Positions 20,001 to 26,453 of a stretch of DNA of 64,000 nt are shown here, piece after piece (positions within the stretch are counted from its first letter, which is position 1; each line of letters starts with the position of its first letter). Source of the stretch: Yinghuangia soli (GTDB taxonomy: Bacteria; Actinomycetota; Actinomycetes; Streptomycetales; Streptomycetaceae); contig NZ_JAKFHA010000005.1 in assembly GCF_021502675.1 (NCBI RefSeq), positions 201,596 to 265,595 of the forward strand, given 5' to 3'. The notes under the pieces are model-generated. The model was not told the DNA's origin. It was given only the letters and a program-made list of their open reading frames with translations, and made no database searches. The position numbers and the translations under genes are program-made.

Positions 20001-20641
20001 CCGCACCCCGTGGCCGCGTACACCAGCACCGAGCCGAGCGAGAAGATGTCGGCAGCCGGACCCGCGACGCGGCCGTCCAGTTGCTCGGGGGCGCGGAACG
20101 CCGGTGCGGGCAGCACCGTTCCGGCGACCACGCCGGCATCGCTCACGGAAGGGCCGTCGGGGCTGCGCGCCACGCCCAGATCGACGATGCGCGGCCCGTC
20201 CGGGGCCAGCGACACCTGCGTCGGGCCCATCCGGCCGTGCGTGAGCCCGGCCGCGTGCAGCGCGTCGAGCGCGCCCGCGAGTCCCGCAGCCAGCGTGCGC
20301 ACACTGTGCAGAGGCAGCGGGCCGTACTTCTCCACGGCCTCCTGCAGACCGGGCCCAGGGGAGTACGCGGTGGCCAGCCACAGCACCGGACCGCCGACTT
20401 CGGCGTCCACGACGGGGACCGCATAAGGATGGTCGACCCGGCGCGCGGCGGCCACCTCGCGCGCGAAGCGGGCGCGGAACGCGGCACTGCGGGACGGCAC
20501 CGGCCGCACCGCCTTGAGCACGATCGGACGGCCCTCCGCGGTCGCGCCCAGGAAGACCTGCGCGGTCGCGCCCTCGCCGAGCACGGCGACCAGCCGGTGG
20601 CCGCCGATCTGCCGCGGATCGTCCTTGTGCAGGGGCCGCAT
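17012..20641 (-). CDS. pseudokinase / extracellular solute-binding fusion protein
   Basis: 1209 residues. Residues 13-270 form a Ser/Thr kinase fold: a glycine-rich loop (GEGATAQVF), Lys43, Glu62 and a DLG at 154. The catalytic HRD is HGR (135-137), so the catalytic aspartate is replaced by arginine; the following lysine is glycine and the metal-binding asparagine is Gln142. A Pro/Ala-rich linker of nearly 500 residues leads to one membrane helix at about 771-793. The remaining 400 residues resemble an ABC-type sugar solute-binding protein. The topology suggests outside ligand binding with an inside pseudokinase, a receptor-like design. ATG 20641 starts MRPLHKDDPRQIGGHRLV. Catalysis is unlikely but untested. 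Confidence 0.85.
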   Translation of the reverse strand: MRPLHKDDPRQIGGHRLVAVLGEGATAQVFLGATAEGRPIVLKAVRPVPSRSAAFRARFAREVAAARRVDHPYAVPVVDAEVGGPVLWLATAYSPGPGLQEAVEKYGPLPLHSVRTLAAGLAGALDALHAAGLTHGRMGPTQVSLAPDGPRIVDLGVARSPDGPSVSDAGVVAGTVLPAPAFRAPEQLDGRVAGPAADIFSLGSVLVYAATGCGPFGDDSAPQVGERVLRDAPELDVLPSWLRELASACLAKDPADRPTAAQIHMATASELDGPGWLPGNLAGEVAHRAATLWAHASASAGQVPHARSGQERVDAFRGATATGVGAGGMGAAGTQGAAGGPRGPVPPMPPTVQTPPVPPMPPASAAGATAAAAGQIPPRDGAGVPPMPSAQATGAPGPTPARGGAPVPPMPPGPPAAGQIPPRGSAAVPPMPPQPPAPEPSAAANGNSHRGTSPTGPATGSAAADDARAAAGRTQAPPAPGGPGAARYTPVRPGTTAPGVAPTAPAAAQGAEAPGGPESAGYTPARPGTTAPGGAPAAPTSPAAPAAAEAAEAPPAPGGPGSTGYTPVRPGTAASGGVPATPAGPAAPPVPAAPAGPRVFGGPAAALTHAASPADAPTDAPPVDGTGGADTADEQPVTARIFVPLPDEPVEIVDDEIIEAELVDDDEPLPPRASASAQPGVTDLPGRPGGAGRHAAPPPDATGGASGPDTASGPSGQSAAEAAGAAPGRPPREGRRARRDPGGMPQAEPVTAPRRAPAGPAHDPAERRRFLAWVAGGAALLAGAATGAVLWGGDGGSDKKVRTAPAAEPSMMPTVAGVELRTWFLEGSLAPAHPPLLAEALQGKLPANTRLAVPEILPRASAADRIAAALLGGGAAAPDIVEVDVLSLAGHIAAGRLLDLTPYQDMLDADTWLPALRSTVRSGERLYALPLTASVPVVLFHQGMYNAAGVAVPRSREEWVDGLERLRAHYAANPSFRSICLPGKAWPVLASLMWDAGGSVALREGDSWRGAFDLPGSVEAVRFFRQLQQYAPEAKDLDEADLKIGEMFAREDTASVIGSVSLHGAALAANSGLASQLGAFAIPGQAVDRPSAVGVRGTALAVSAKCRDVQAAVQVLALLSGNEWRDRVAADSRVMSPRTAAQAAPGPNPMLRAAAGAAAAGGRPYPVAPGWSERPLVEFGRAVLSGTDAAAAAVSANQLVAAEFGRTTG

Positions 20642-20906
20642 CGCACTCCCTCGTTCGGCCCGGACCGCGGCGCCGCACGCCGCACCCGAGGTCGGGCCCC
20701 TATATGGAAACGGCGAGCACTCCTCCGAGCCGAGGAGTCCGCCCCACCGGACGGGCAGGAAGTCTGCCAGATGTCGAGCAGCCCTTTCGCACCATCGCCG
20801 ACCTGCGCCGGGTCATCGCGCATTGACGCCCCGTCGTACCCGGCGGTAGCTCCGCTCACCGGTGCCGGGGCGCCTATCCCGCGCGGGATATGCCCGGGAT
20901 CGCCCC
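20642..20906. promoter_or_regulatory. upstream region of the kinase-fusion gene
   Basis: This gap upstream of the minus-strand fusion gene has an AT-rich patch (CCATATAGG on the coding strand, near 20700) that may hold its -10 element, and an inverted repeat ACTCCTC/GAGGAGT at 20719-20738. No convincing -35 and no credible small gene are visible. Confidence 0.35.
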
Positions 20907-20948
20907 TCCGCGGCGGCCGCGGGAGGCACCCCCCGCGGCCGCCGCGGA
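20907..20948. terminator. terminator of the acyl-CoA dehydrogenase operon
   Basis: A perfect 17-bp inverted repeat (left arm TCCGCGGCGGCCGCGGG) with a seven- to eight-base loop, 62 bases beyond the stop at 21011. Confidence 0.8.
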
Positions 20949-21010
20949 CCGAGCGTCAAGGCACGGCAAAATGGCGGGAAGAGACTTCCGCGTACCGCGG
21001 TTCCGCGCGG

Positions 21011-22222
21011 TCAGCGCGCCCGGGGCAGGCCAAGGCGGTGCTCCGCGATGTTGTTGCGCTGGATCTCGCTGGTGCCGCCGTAGATCGTGGTGACCGGCGC
21101 GTCCCGGGCCGCGAGGTCGACGAACCCCCAGTCGGCGTCCGGGAGATCCGCGGCACCGCCGCCCGCCCCGTGCAGCGGCGAGAGCAGGCCCACCGCACCG
21201 GCCATCTCCTGGCAGGCCTCGGCGGCCCGGTTGTACGCCTCGCTCGCGTACAACTTCGCCACCGAGCCCTCGGTGGTGGGCAGGCGGCCCTGGCTGGCCA
21301 GGAGCGCGGGCCGCACCGCGAGGAGAGCGGTGATCTCGTTGTCGATCGCGATGCGCGCCAGCCGGCGCCGCACGCCCGGGTCGTCGATCAGCCGCGTGCC
21401 GTCACTGCGTTCGGCCGTCCCGGCCCACGCGGCGAACCGGCGCAGCAGCGTCACGCCCTGGTTCATGTTGCCGAACACGCCGCGCTCGTAGGCCAGCGCG
21501 ACCTTCATGACGTCCCATCCGCCGTTCACCTCGCCGAGCCGCCAGCGGTCCGGCACCCGCACGTCGGTGAAGTACGTGATGTTGGTGCGGTCCCCGCCCA
21601 TGGTGTCCACGGCCTGGAAGTCGATGCCCGGCAGGTCCATCGGCAGCAGGAACATCGTCAGGCCGCGGTGCTTGGGCAGATCCGGGTCGGTGCGCGTGAG
21701 CAGGATGACGTACCCGGCCTCGTGCACCAGGGTGGTGAACATCTTCTGCCCGTTGACCAGCCACACCTGCTCGTCCCCGGGGTGGCCCGGGATGCGCTCG
21801 GCGCGGGTGGCCGCGGCCGCGACGTCCGACCCCGAACCGGGCTCGGAGTACCCGAGCGCGGCGATCGCCTCGCCGCTGTGGAAGCGCGGCAGGACTTCGC
21901 TCATGTGGAAGTCGCTGCCGATCTGCTCGATGACGCCGGCCACCAGCATCGCGTTGGCCAGGCCGTAGAACGGCGCACCGGCGAGGCCCATCTCGTCGAA
22001 CAGGACGTACAGTTCGAGCGGATCGCGGCCGGACTCGCGGCCCGCACCGGCCATGCCCTCGGCGATGATGCCGGTGGCGGCCAGCGCGCGGTGGAACTCC
22101 CAGTCGTGGAACGTCCCCGTGCGGTGCGCGCGTTCGACCATCTCGGCGGTGAGGTGGTCGGCGATGAAGCGGCGGATCGAGGCCCGGAACTCCTCGACGG
22201 ACGCCTTGGGTGCGAAGTCCAT
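21011..22222 (-). CDS. acyl-CoA dehydrogenase, subunit 1
   Basis: 403 residues with the three-part ACAD architecture: an N-terminal helical domain, a middle beta domain (ALGYSEPGSGSDVAAAATRA, NGQKMFTT) and a C-terminal helical domain ending TTIYGGTSEIQRNNIAEHRL. FAD-dependent alpha,beta-dehydrogenation of an acyl-CoA is expected. ATG at 22222 overlaps the TGA of the upstream ACAD by one base (TGATG), with AGGAGG in front, so translation is coupled. Two adjacent unlike ACADs often form an obligate heterotetramer for bulky substrates such as sterol side chains; substrate unknown here. Confidence 0.9.
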   Translation of the reverse strand: MDFAPKASVEEFRASIRRFIADHLTAEMVERAHRTGTFHDWEFHRALAATGIIAEGMAGAGRESGRDPLELYVLFDEMGLAGAPFYGLANAMLVAGVIEQIGSDFHMSEVLPRFHSGEAIAALGYSEPGSGSDVAAAATRAERIPGHPGDEQVWLVNGQKMFTTLVHEAGYVILLTRTDPDLPKHRGLTMFLLPMDLPGIDFQAVDTMGGDRTNITYFTDVRVPDRWRLGEVNGGWDVMKVALAYERGVFGNMNQGVTLLRRFAAWAGTAERSDGTRLIDDPGVRRRLARIAIDNEITALLAVRPALLASQGRLPTTEGSVAKLYASEAYNRAAEACQEMAGAVGLLSPLHGAGGGAADLPDADWGFVDLAARDAPVTTIYGGTSEIQRNNIAEHRLGLPRAR

Positions 22223-23352
22223 CAGCGGGCCCCTCCTGTGCTCTGTCCGGCGCCGTCTCCCGCGCGCGGTCCCGTGCCCGGGCCGGCCGCCGGGCCGAAC
22301 AGCCGGTCCGCCAGCCGCAGATACTCCTCGTCCGGGTCGCCCAGCACGAGCGGCCAGCCGCGGGCCCGGCGGAAGAACAACTGGATGTCGTACTCGAGCG
22401 TCACGCCGTAGCCGCCGTGGTAGTGCAGGGCTCGGTACGTGGTGTTCCGGGCGACCTCCGACGCGGCCAGGAACGCCATCGACGCCAGCCGCGCCGCGTC
22501 CGCCGCATCGCCCTCGTCGTCGGTCCAGGCGGCCCGCGCGGTGAGCAGCGTGATGCCGTCCAGCGGCGCCACCAGGTCGGCCAGGCCCTGCTGCACGGCC
22601 TGGAACGCGGCGATGGGCCGGTCGAACTGGCGGCGCTCCAACGTGTACGCGATGCCGATCTCCAGCGCCCGCGCGGCCAGTCCGGTCAGCGCGGCCGCGG
22701 TGGCCAGCTGCCAGTCGGTGCGCATCCGCGCGAACAGCGCGGCGGCGTCGGCGCCGGAGGCGAGCACGATGCGCTCGTGCACCCCGGGGCCGCGCAGCAC
22801 GCGGTCGGCCAGCGGCGCGCAGGCGTGGTTCGGCGGCGCGGTCATCGGGGCGTCGGAACGCACCGCGACCAGGTCGCCGCCGTCCAGCCCGACCACCACG
22901 TCCGCGACCGCCCCGCCGGGCACCAGGCGCGTGGTGCCCTCGACGGCCGGGTGCAGCGCGGGGGCGGCGAGGACGTCGCCTTCCACCGCGTCCGCGAACC
23001 ACGGCGCCCCGGCGCCGGCCGCAGTGCGGGCGAGTGTGCGGGTGGCGGCCAGGTGCTCGGCGAGCGGGACCGGGGCCAGCGTGCGGCCGGCCTCCTGCAT
23101 GAGAAGGACCAGGTCGAGTGCGGTCGCGCCGCCGCCGCCCAGCTTCTCCGGCACCCCCATGCCGGGGGCTCCCGTCTCGCGGAGCCGGGCCCAGAGCGCG
23201 GGCGCGTACCCGAGCGGTTCGGCGTCGCGTACCACCGTGAGGGGACTGCGGTCCGCGAAGAATCTCGCGAACGCGTCCCGGACCGTCTTCTGGTCCGCCG
23301 TCAGTTCCAAGTCCACCTGTGCACCGTAGCGGGCGTCCCGAACGGTTGACAT
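22222..23352 (-). CDS. acyl-CoA dehydrogenase, subunit 2
   Basis: 376 residues, more divergent than its partner. The N-terminal domain (LELTADQKTVRDAFARFFAD) and C-terminal helices (LERRQFDRPIAAFQAVQQGL, YHGGYGVTLEYDIQLFFRRA) are clear, but the middle nucleotide-binding domain is eroded and lacks the SEPGSGSD motif present in subunit 1. That is typical of the non-catalytic partner in heteromeric ACADs. ATG at 23352 lies inside an inverted repeat and has no Shine-Dalgarno; GTG at 23316 is a possible alternative start. It is the first gene of the pair and is divergent from the membrane protein at 23537. Confidence 0.8.
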   Translation of the reverse strand: MSTVRDARYGAQVDLELTADQKTVRDAFARFFADRSPLTVVRDAEPLGYAPALWARLRETGAPGMGVPEKLGGGGATALDLVLLMQEAGRTLAPVPLAEHLAATRTLARTAAGAGAPWFADAVEGDVLAAPALHPAVEGTTRLVPGGAVADVVVGLDGGDLVAVRSDAPMTAPPNHACAPLADRVLRGPGVHERIVLASGADAAALFARMRTDWQLATAAALTGLAARALEIGIAYTLERRQFDRPIAAFQAVQQGLADLVAPLDGITLLTARAAWTDDEGDAADAARLASMAFLAASEVARNTTYRALHYHGGYGVTLEYDIQLFFRRARGWPLVLGDPDEEYLRLADRLFGPAAGPGTGPRAGDGAGQSTGGAR

Positions 23353-23358
23353 GGTCAA
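23346..23358. promoter_or_regulatory. inverted repeat at the acyl-CoA dehydrogenase start
   Basis: TTGAC-ATG-GTCAA, a perfect inverted repeat with a 3-bp spacer covering the start codon of the minus-strand gene; another GGTCAAG follows at 23364. This could be an operator shared with the divergent gene. No regulator gene is adjacent. Confidence 0.4.
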
Positions 23359-23420
23359 GCGCAGGTCAAGATCTCGATCGCGTGACATTACTGGCTGGTA
23401 GGTGACCGTATGCGCAGAGG

Positions 23421-23449
23421 CTGACAAGATCTCCACCGCGAGTGACATA
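23421..23449 (+). promoter_or_regulatory. candidate promoter of the duplicated membrane protein
   Basis: CTGACA and GACATA separated by 17 bp, reading toward the gene at 23537 and leaving a leader of about 80 bases. Confidence 0.4.
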
Positions 23450-23536
23450 CCGGAAAGTAACGCGCCGGCGTTGGTCGGATCCGCTCGGTGATCCCGACGG
23501 TTTCCGCGGTCAGCGGTGCGTGAAGGGAGATCGGCT

Positions 23537-24601
23537 GTGCGTACGTTCCACCGCGTGGCGTTGGCGCTGGTGCTTCTGCTGGGAGTGGGGTTGATCGTCT
23601 TCCCGCTGGCGGACGGCCTGCCGAAGAAGACCCAGGGCGTCGACAACGTCCAGGACAGCTTCCGCGACGCGATGTCCAAGGAAGGCCTCAAGACCAGCCG
23701 CGAGGACCTGGTCACCATGCAGTTGATGCTCAAGCAGCTCAAGGCCGAGACCCTGCCGCAGCTGGGCTCTCGGATCGGCATGAACCCCGAGCAGACCTAC
23801 GCGTTCCTCTCCGCCCGGTACGACAAGGTCGGCGCGGGCCTCAACCAGGTCGACACGATCATGCCGCGCTTCGACCACCTGGTCGCGGTGATGGAGGAGC
23901 AGGGACCGAACTTCCGCAAGGCGGACGAGATCCCGGACGCGCACCTGCCCAACACCGCGGTCACCTACCTGTTCCTGGTGCCGGGCGTGCTGCTCACGGT
24001 GGTCGGTGCCGCGGGTCTGTTCTTCTCGTTCCGCGGCGGCCGCACCGCCGTTCCCACCGTCGCGCTGAGCGTGGCGCTCGCGGTGGGCGTGCTGATGGTC
24101 GGCGGCACGCTGGCCACCGACGAGATCGGCAAGACGCAGGCCGCCGAGAAGATGTTCGACGCGTTCCGCCCGACGTTCAGCGAGCAGGGCTACAAGCAGG
24201 CGCGCACCGACATGGACATCCTCGAGGGGATGGCCACGCAGATGCAGCAGCAGGTCGTCCCGGACCTGGCGAAGATCGCCGGCAAGTCGCCCGAGGAGTA
24301 CTCGGCCGGCCTGTCCTCGGACTTCAAGGACGTCGGCAAGGGCCTCGTCGAACTCCCGCGCATCCTGACCCGCTTCGACGGGATGGTCGAGGACATCGGC
24401 AAGAACATCGGCAGCTTCAAGGACGCGGACAGCATCCCGACCGCGAGCAAGCCGGTCAGCCAGGTCCCGTACTACCTGCTGATCCCGGGCATCGTGCTGA
24501 TCCTGGTCCCCGGTGCCGCGCTGCTGTTCGGCCGCCGCAGCGGCAACGAGGGAACGGCGTCGGCGCCGGTCTCCGCGGCTCCGCAGACCAGCTCGGTGTA
24601 G
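23537..24601 (+). CDS. membrane protein built of two duplicated halves, unknown function
   Basis: 354 residues; GTG at 23537 with GAAGGGAGA upstream. The order is a membrane helix (about residues 5-27), a 120-residue largely helical exposed domain, two membrane helices (about 145-205), a second 120-residue domain, and a last helix (about 312-335). The two exposed domains are visibly homologous: both start after a KTQ, contain PQLGSRIGMNPEQ versus PDLAKIAGKSPEE, a central RFD, and lead into VTYLFLVPGVLL versus VPYYLLIPGIVL. I do not recognise a named family. The exposed domains are probably outside the cell. The gene diverges from the acyl-CoA dehydrogenase pair. Confidence 0.75.
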   Translation: MRTFHRVALALVLLLGVGLIVFPLADGLPKKTQGVDNVQDSFRDAMSKEGLKTSREDLVTMQLMLKQLKAETLPQLGSRIGMNPEQTYAFLSARYDKVGAGLNQVDTIMPRFDHLVAVMEEQGPNFRKADEIPDAHLPNTAVTYLFLVPGVLLTVVGAAGLFFSFRGGRTAVPTVALSVALAVGVLMVGGTLATDEIGKTQAAEKMFDAFRPTFSEQGYKQARTDMDILEGMATQMQQQVVPDLAKIAGKSPEEYSAGLSSDFKDVGKGLVELPRILTRFDGMVEDIGKNIGSFKDADSIPTASKPVSQVPYYLLIPGIVLILVPGAALLFGRRSGNEGTASAPVSAAPQTSSV

Positions 24602-24651
24602 TTCCGAAGTTCCCTCTGCGAAGGGCCTGTACGGGCCCGCAGCAGGCGCCC

Positions 24652-24686
24652 ACGGGCGGTCCCGCGTCTCACGCGGGGCCGCCCGT
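24652..24686. terminator. terminator after the duplicated membrane protein
   Basis: A 16-bp stem with one G-T pair (ACGGGCGGTCCCGCGT with its near complement) and a CTC loop, followed by TCGCTTTG. Confidence 0.8.
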
Positions 24687-24865
24687 TCGCTTTGCCGGAG
24701 GAAGGCCGCCAGGCCGCTTCCGCGGCCTCTCGCGCGTTCCGTACACCCTGCGCACACCGTCCGCGCGATTGCGTCCTGCCAAGCACGGTGTGTGACGGGC
24801 GCTACTCATTCGCAAAACGGAAATCTCCGGGAAAACGCTGTCGATTTGCCGCGTGCACCCTTAAG

Positions 24866-24916
24866 ATGCACGTGCATCCGAGGGGTGCAGCTGCATAAAT
24901 CGAGACTGCACGTGCA
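24866..24916. promoter_or_regulatory. three phased TGCA-N2-TGCA boxes
   Basis: Three ten-base palindromes: TGCACGTGCA (24867-24876, extended to the 12-mer ATGCACGTGCAT), TGCAGCTGCA (24886-24895) and TGCACGTGCA (24907-24916). Their centres are 19 and 21 bp apart, about two helical turns, so dimers would sit on one face of the DNA. They lie just upstream of the promoter at 24924. Matching boxes occur before the DUF397 gene. Inferred to be sites of a common regulator. Confidence 0.7.
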
Positions 24917-24923
24917 TCTGGTC

Positions 24924-24951
24924 TTGCACCCGCCGTGCGCATCGACATAAT
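24924..24951 (+). promoter_or_regulatory. promoter upstream of the RsbW-like gene
   Basis: TTGCAC and CATAAT with a 16-bp spacer, a good match to a housekeeping-type promoter. The predicted transcript starts near 24958, about 165 bases before the ATG at 25124, leaving a long leader in which I see no clear riboswitch fold. Confidence 0.6.
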
Positions 24952-25123
24952 GAACAGGGTGCACGCGCGAAGTAAGCGCGTGGATACGCATCGACGGGCC
25001 GGTTCGATTCGCGGGAGGCAAGACGGTGGTCGTCAGGTCCCACCGCTGCACCGGAGCGGGCCCGGTGCGCTTACGAGGGACGCGGGGGTCGCGTCCGGGT
25101 CGGCCGCCCGCCCGGAGGTGCGT

Positions 25124-25666
25124 ATGACCGCCGTCAGTGCCGCGGGATTCTCCGTGGCGACCCTTTTCCGCATGGAGCTGCCGGGTGAGGATGCCCCGGC
25201 CGCCGAGCGCGGAGCCGTCACCGACATCGCCGTGCGGGCGCTCGCGCCGCAGCGCGCCTCGGTGAAGGCCGCGCGGGATTTCGCCCAGGACACGCTGGCC
25301 AGCTGGGGAGCCGCCCCGCTGTCCGACGATCTCTCGCTCGTGGTGTCCGAACTGGTCACCAACGCGCTGTGCCACGGCGTGGGCGGCGGTCCGGCGGCCG
25401 GGGCCGATGCGGACTCCGACGCCGGGCCGGCCGGCCACCCCGTGCAGCTCGCCCTGCTGCGCAAGGGCGCCCGGGTGATGTGCGCGGTCCAGGACCCGGG
25501 GGCCGGCCTGCCCGCCCCGCAGGACCTGGGCGACGGCGCCGAGACCGGCCGCGGCCTGCATATCGTGGAATGCTTCAGCAGTTCTTGGGGCTGGTTTCCG
25601 CTGACCGGCATGCCGGGCCGCACCGGGAAAGTCGTGTGGGCGATGTTCCAGATACCCGGGCAATAG
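25124..25666 (+). CDS. RsbW-like ATP-binding protein (HATPase, anti-sigma type)
   Basis: 180 residues with a single GHKL ATPase domain: the N box VVSELVTNALCHG, the G1 box VQDPGAGLPAP, and the second glycine box ETGRGLHIVECFSSSWGW. This single-domain form is common in streptomycetes as anti-sigma factors/serine kinases, but which sigma factor it binds is unknown, and none is adjacent. ATG at 25124 is preceded by GGAGG. The open frame extends upstream to 24935, but that part crosses the promoter region and has no family similarity. It forms a cluster with DUF397 and XRE/DUF5753 genes that share TGCA boxes. Confidence 0.85.
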   Translation: MTAVSAAGFSVATLFRMELPGEDAPAAERGAVTDIAVRALAPQRASVKAARDFAQDTLASWGAAPLSDDLSLVVSELVTNALCHGVGGGPAAGADADSDAGPAGHPVQLALLRKGARVMCAVQDPGAGLPAPQDLGDGAETGRGLHIVECFSSSWGWFPLTGMPGRTGKVVWAMFQIPGQ

Positions 25667-25689
25667 CCGGAGATATTTTTCACGTACTT

Positions 25690-25722
25690 CGCAGGGCGGC
25701 AACCTCAGGGTGCCGCCCTGCG
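25690..25722. terminator. terminator after the RsbW-like gene
   Basis: A perfect 12-bp stem (CGCAGGGCGGCA) with a nine-base loop, 24 bases past the stop codon. Confidence 0.8.
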
Positions 25723-25982
25723 TATGCAGAACGACCGGACGCGATTGCCCTCCGGATATTCGGCATTCCTGTACGCCACGGCGCGAGAACACTCCTCCGG
25801 AATGTCCGGAATTTCCCGCCCGGCTTGGGTGATTTGCCGCCGCATGATCGTTGTGAACGATTTCCGCCGCATCGTACGGGCAATTCTTAAGCGATTCTTA
25901 GGTGCTCCCTGTAATGCTGGATATAGGGCGTCCCGAGCTTGTGTGGCGGTGTGTGGGCGTGCGCTATCATCACTTCGTACGC
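25723..25982. other. gene-free AT-richer spacer before the DUF397 gene
   Basis: This stretch is clearly less GC-rich than its neighbours. An open frame exists but shows no family likeness or Shine-Dalgarno. A possible -10 TATCAT lies at 25965-25970, with GTGGCG 16 bp upstream as a weak -35, which would start transcription just before the TGCA boxes. Confidence 0.35.
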
Positions 25983-26010
25983 TGCATTTGCATGGTCAGA
26001 TGCACGTGCA
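25983..26010. promoter_or_regulatory. two TGCA-N2-TGCA boxes before the DUF397 gene
   Basis: TGCATTTGCA (25983-25992) and TGCACGTGCA (26001-26010), centres 18 bp apart. The second is identical to two of the boxes before the RsbW-like gene. If transcription starts near 25976, these lie just downstream of the start and would suit repression. Confidence 0.6.
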
Positions 26011-26163
26011 GATACAAGTGGCAGGGGACACGGCGAACGGCGCCGGGGCATGCGGGAACCTTCCCGGGCCTACGGTGCCGGGCGCGACGAACGGCACAGG
26101 TCGTACCACCGGGGGTGGGCAATCGTCGCCGGTTCGCCCGGCAAGAGGTCCAGGAGACATGTC

Positions 26164-26400
26164 ATGCACGGAACGCACAACGGGATGCCGGCCGGGTCTT
26201 TGCACGGGGTGACGTGGCAGAAGAGCCGGCGCAGCAACTCGCAGGGCAACTGCGTCGAGATGGCCGCGCTGCCCGACGGGGACATAGCCGTGCGCAACTC
26301 GCGGTTCCCGGAAGGGCCCGCCCTCATCTACACCCGCGCCGAGATCGTCGCGCTCATCCTGGGCGCCAAGGACGGCGATTTCGACAACCTCATCGCCTGA
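26164..26400 (+). CDS. DUF397-family small protein
   Basis: 78 residues with the diagnostic DUF397 pattern: VTWQKSRRSNSQGNCVEMAA, then VRNSRFPEGPALIYTRAEIV. ATG at 26164 is preceded by CAGGAGA at a good distance. Proteins of this family occur almost only in mycelial actinomycetes, beside XRE regulators with DUF5753, and are thought to act as partner or antitoxin-like proteins affecting development; the mechanism is not settled. Here the regulator is convergent, and a strong hairpin separates the two genes. Confidence 0.9.
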   Translation: MHGTHNGMPAGSLHGVTWQKSRRSNSQGNCVEMAALPDGDIAVRNSRFPEGPALIYTRAEIVALILGAKDGDFDNLIA

Positions 26401-26415
26401 CCCCGGAACGACCAA

Positions 26416-26446
26416 GGGCCGCGCCGGAGGAAATCCGGTGCGGCCC
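26416..26446. terminator. bidirectional terminator between DUF397 and XRE genes
   Basis: A 13-bp stem (GGGCCGCGCCGGA with one G-T pair) and the loop GGAAA, exactly between convergent stops at 26400 and 26454. Confidence 0.85.
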
Positions 26447-26453
26447 GCGCCTG

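Noticed and set aside
24935-25123. N-terminal extension of the RsbW-like protein
   Set aside because: It begins inside the predicted promoter, is basic and low-complexity, and a better start with GGAGG exists at 25124.
25724-26212. Small protein gene in the AT-richer spacer before DUF397
   Set aside because: No Shine-Dalgarno, no domain, overlaps the TGCA boxes and the DUF397 start.
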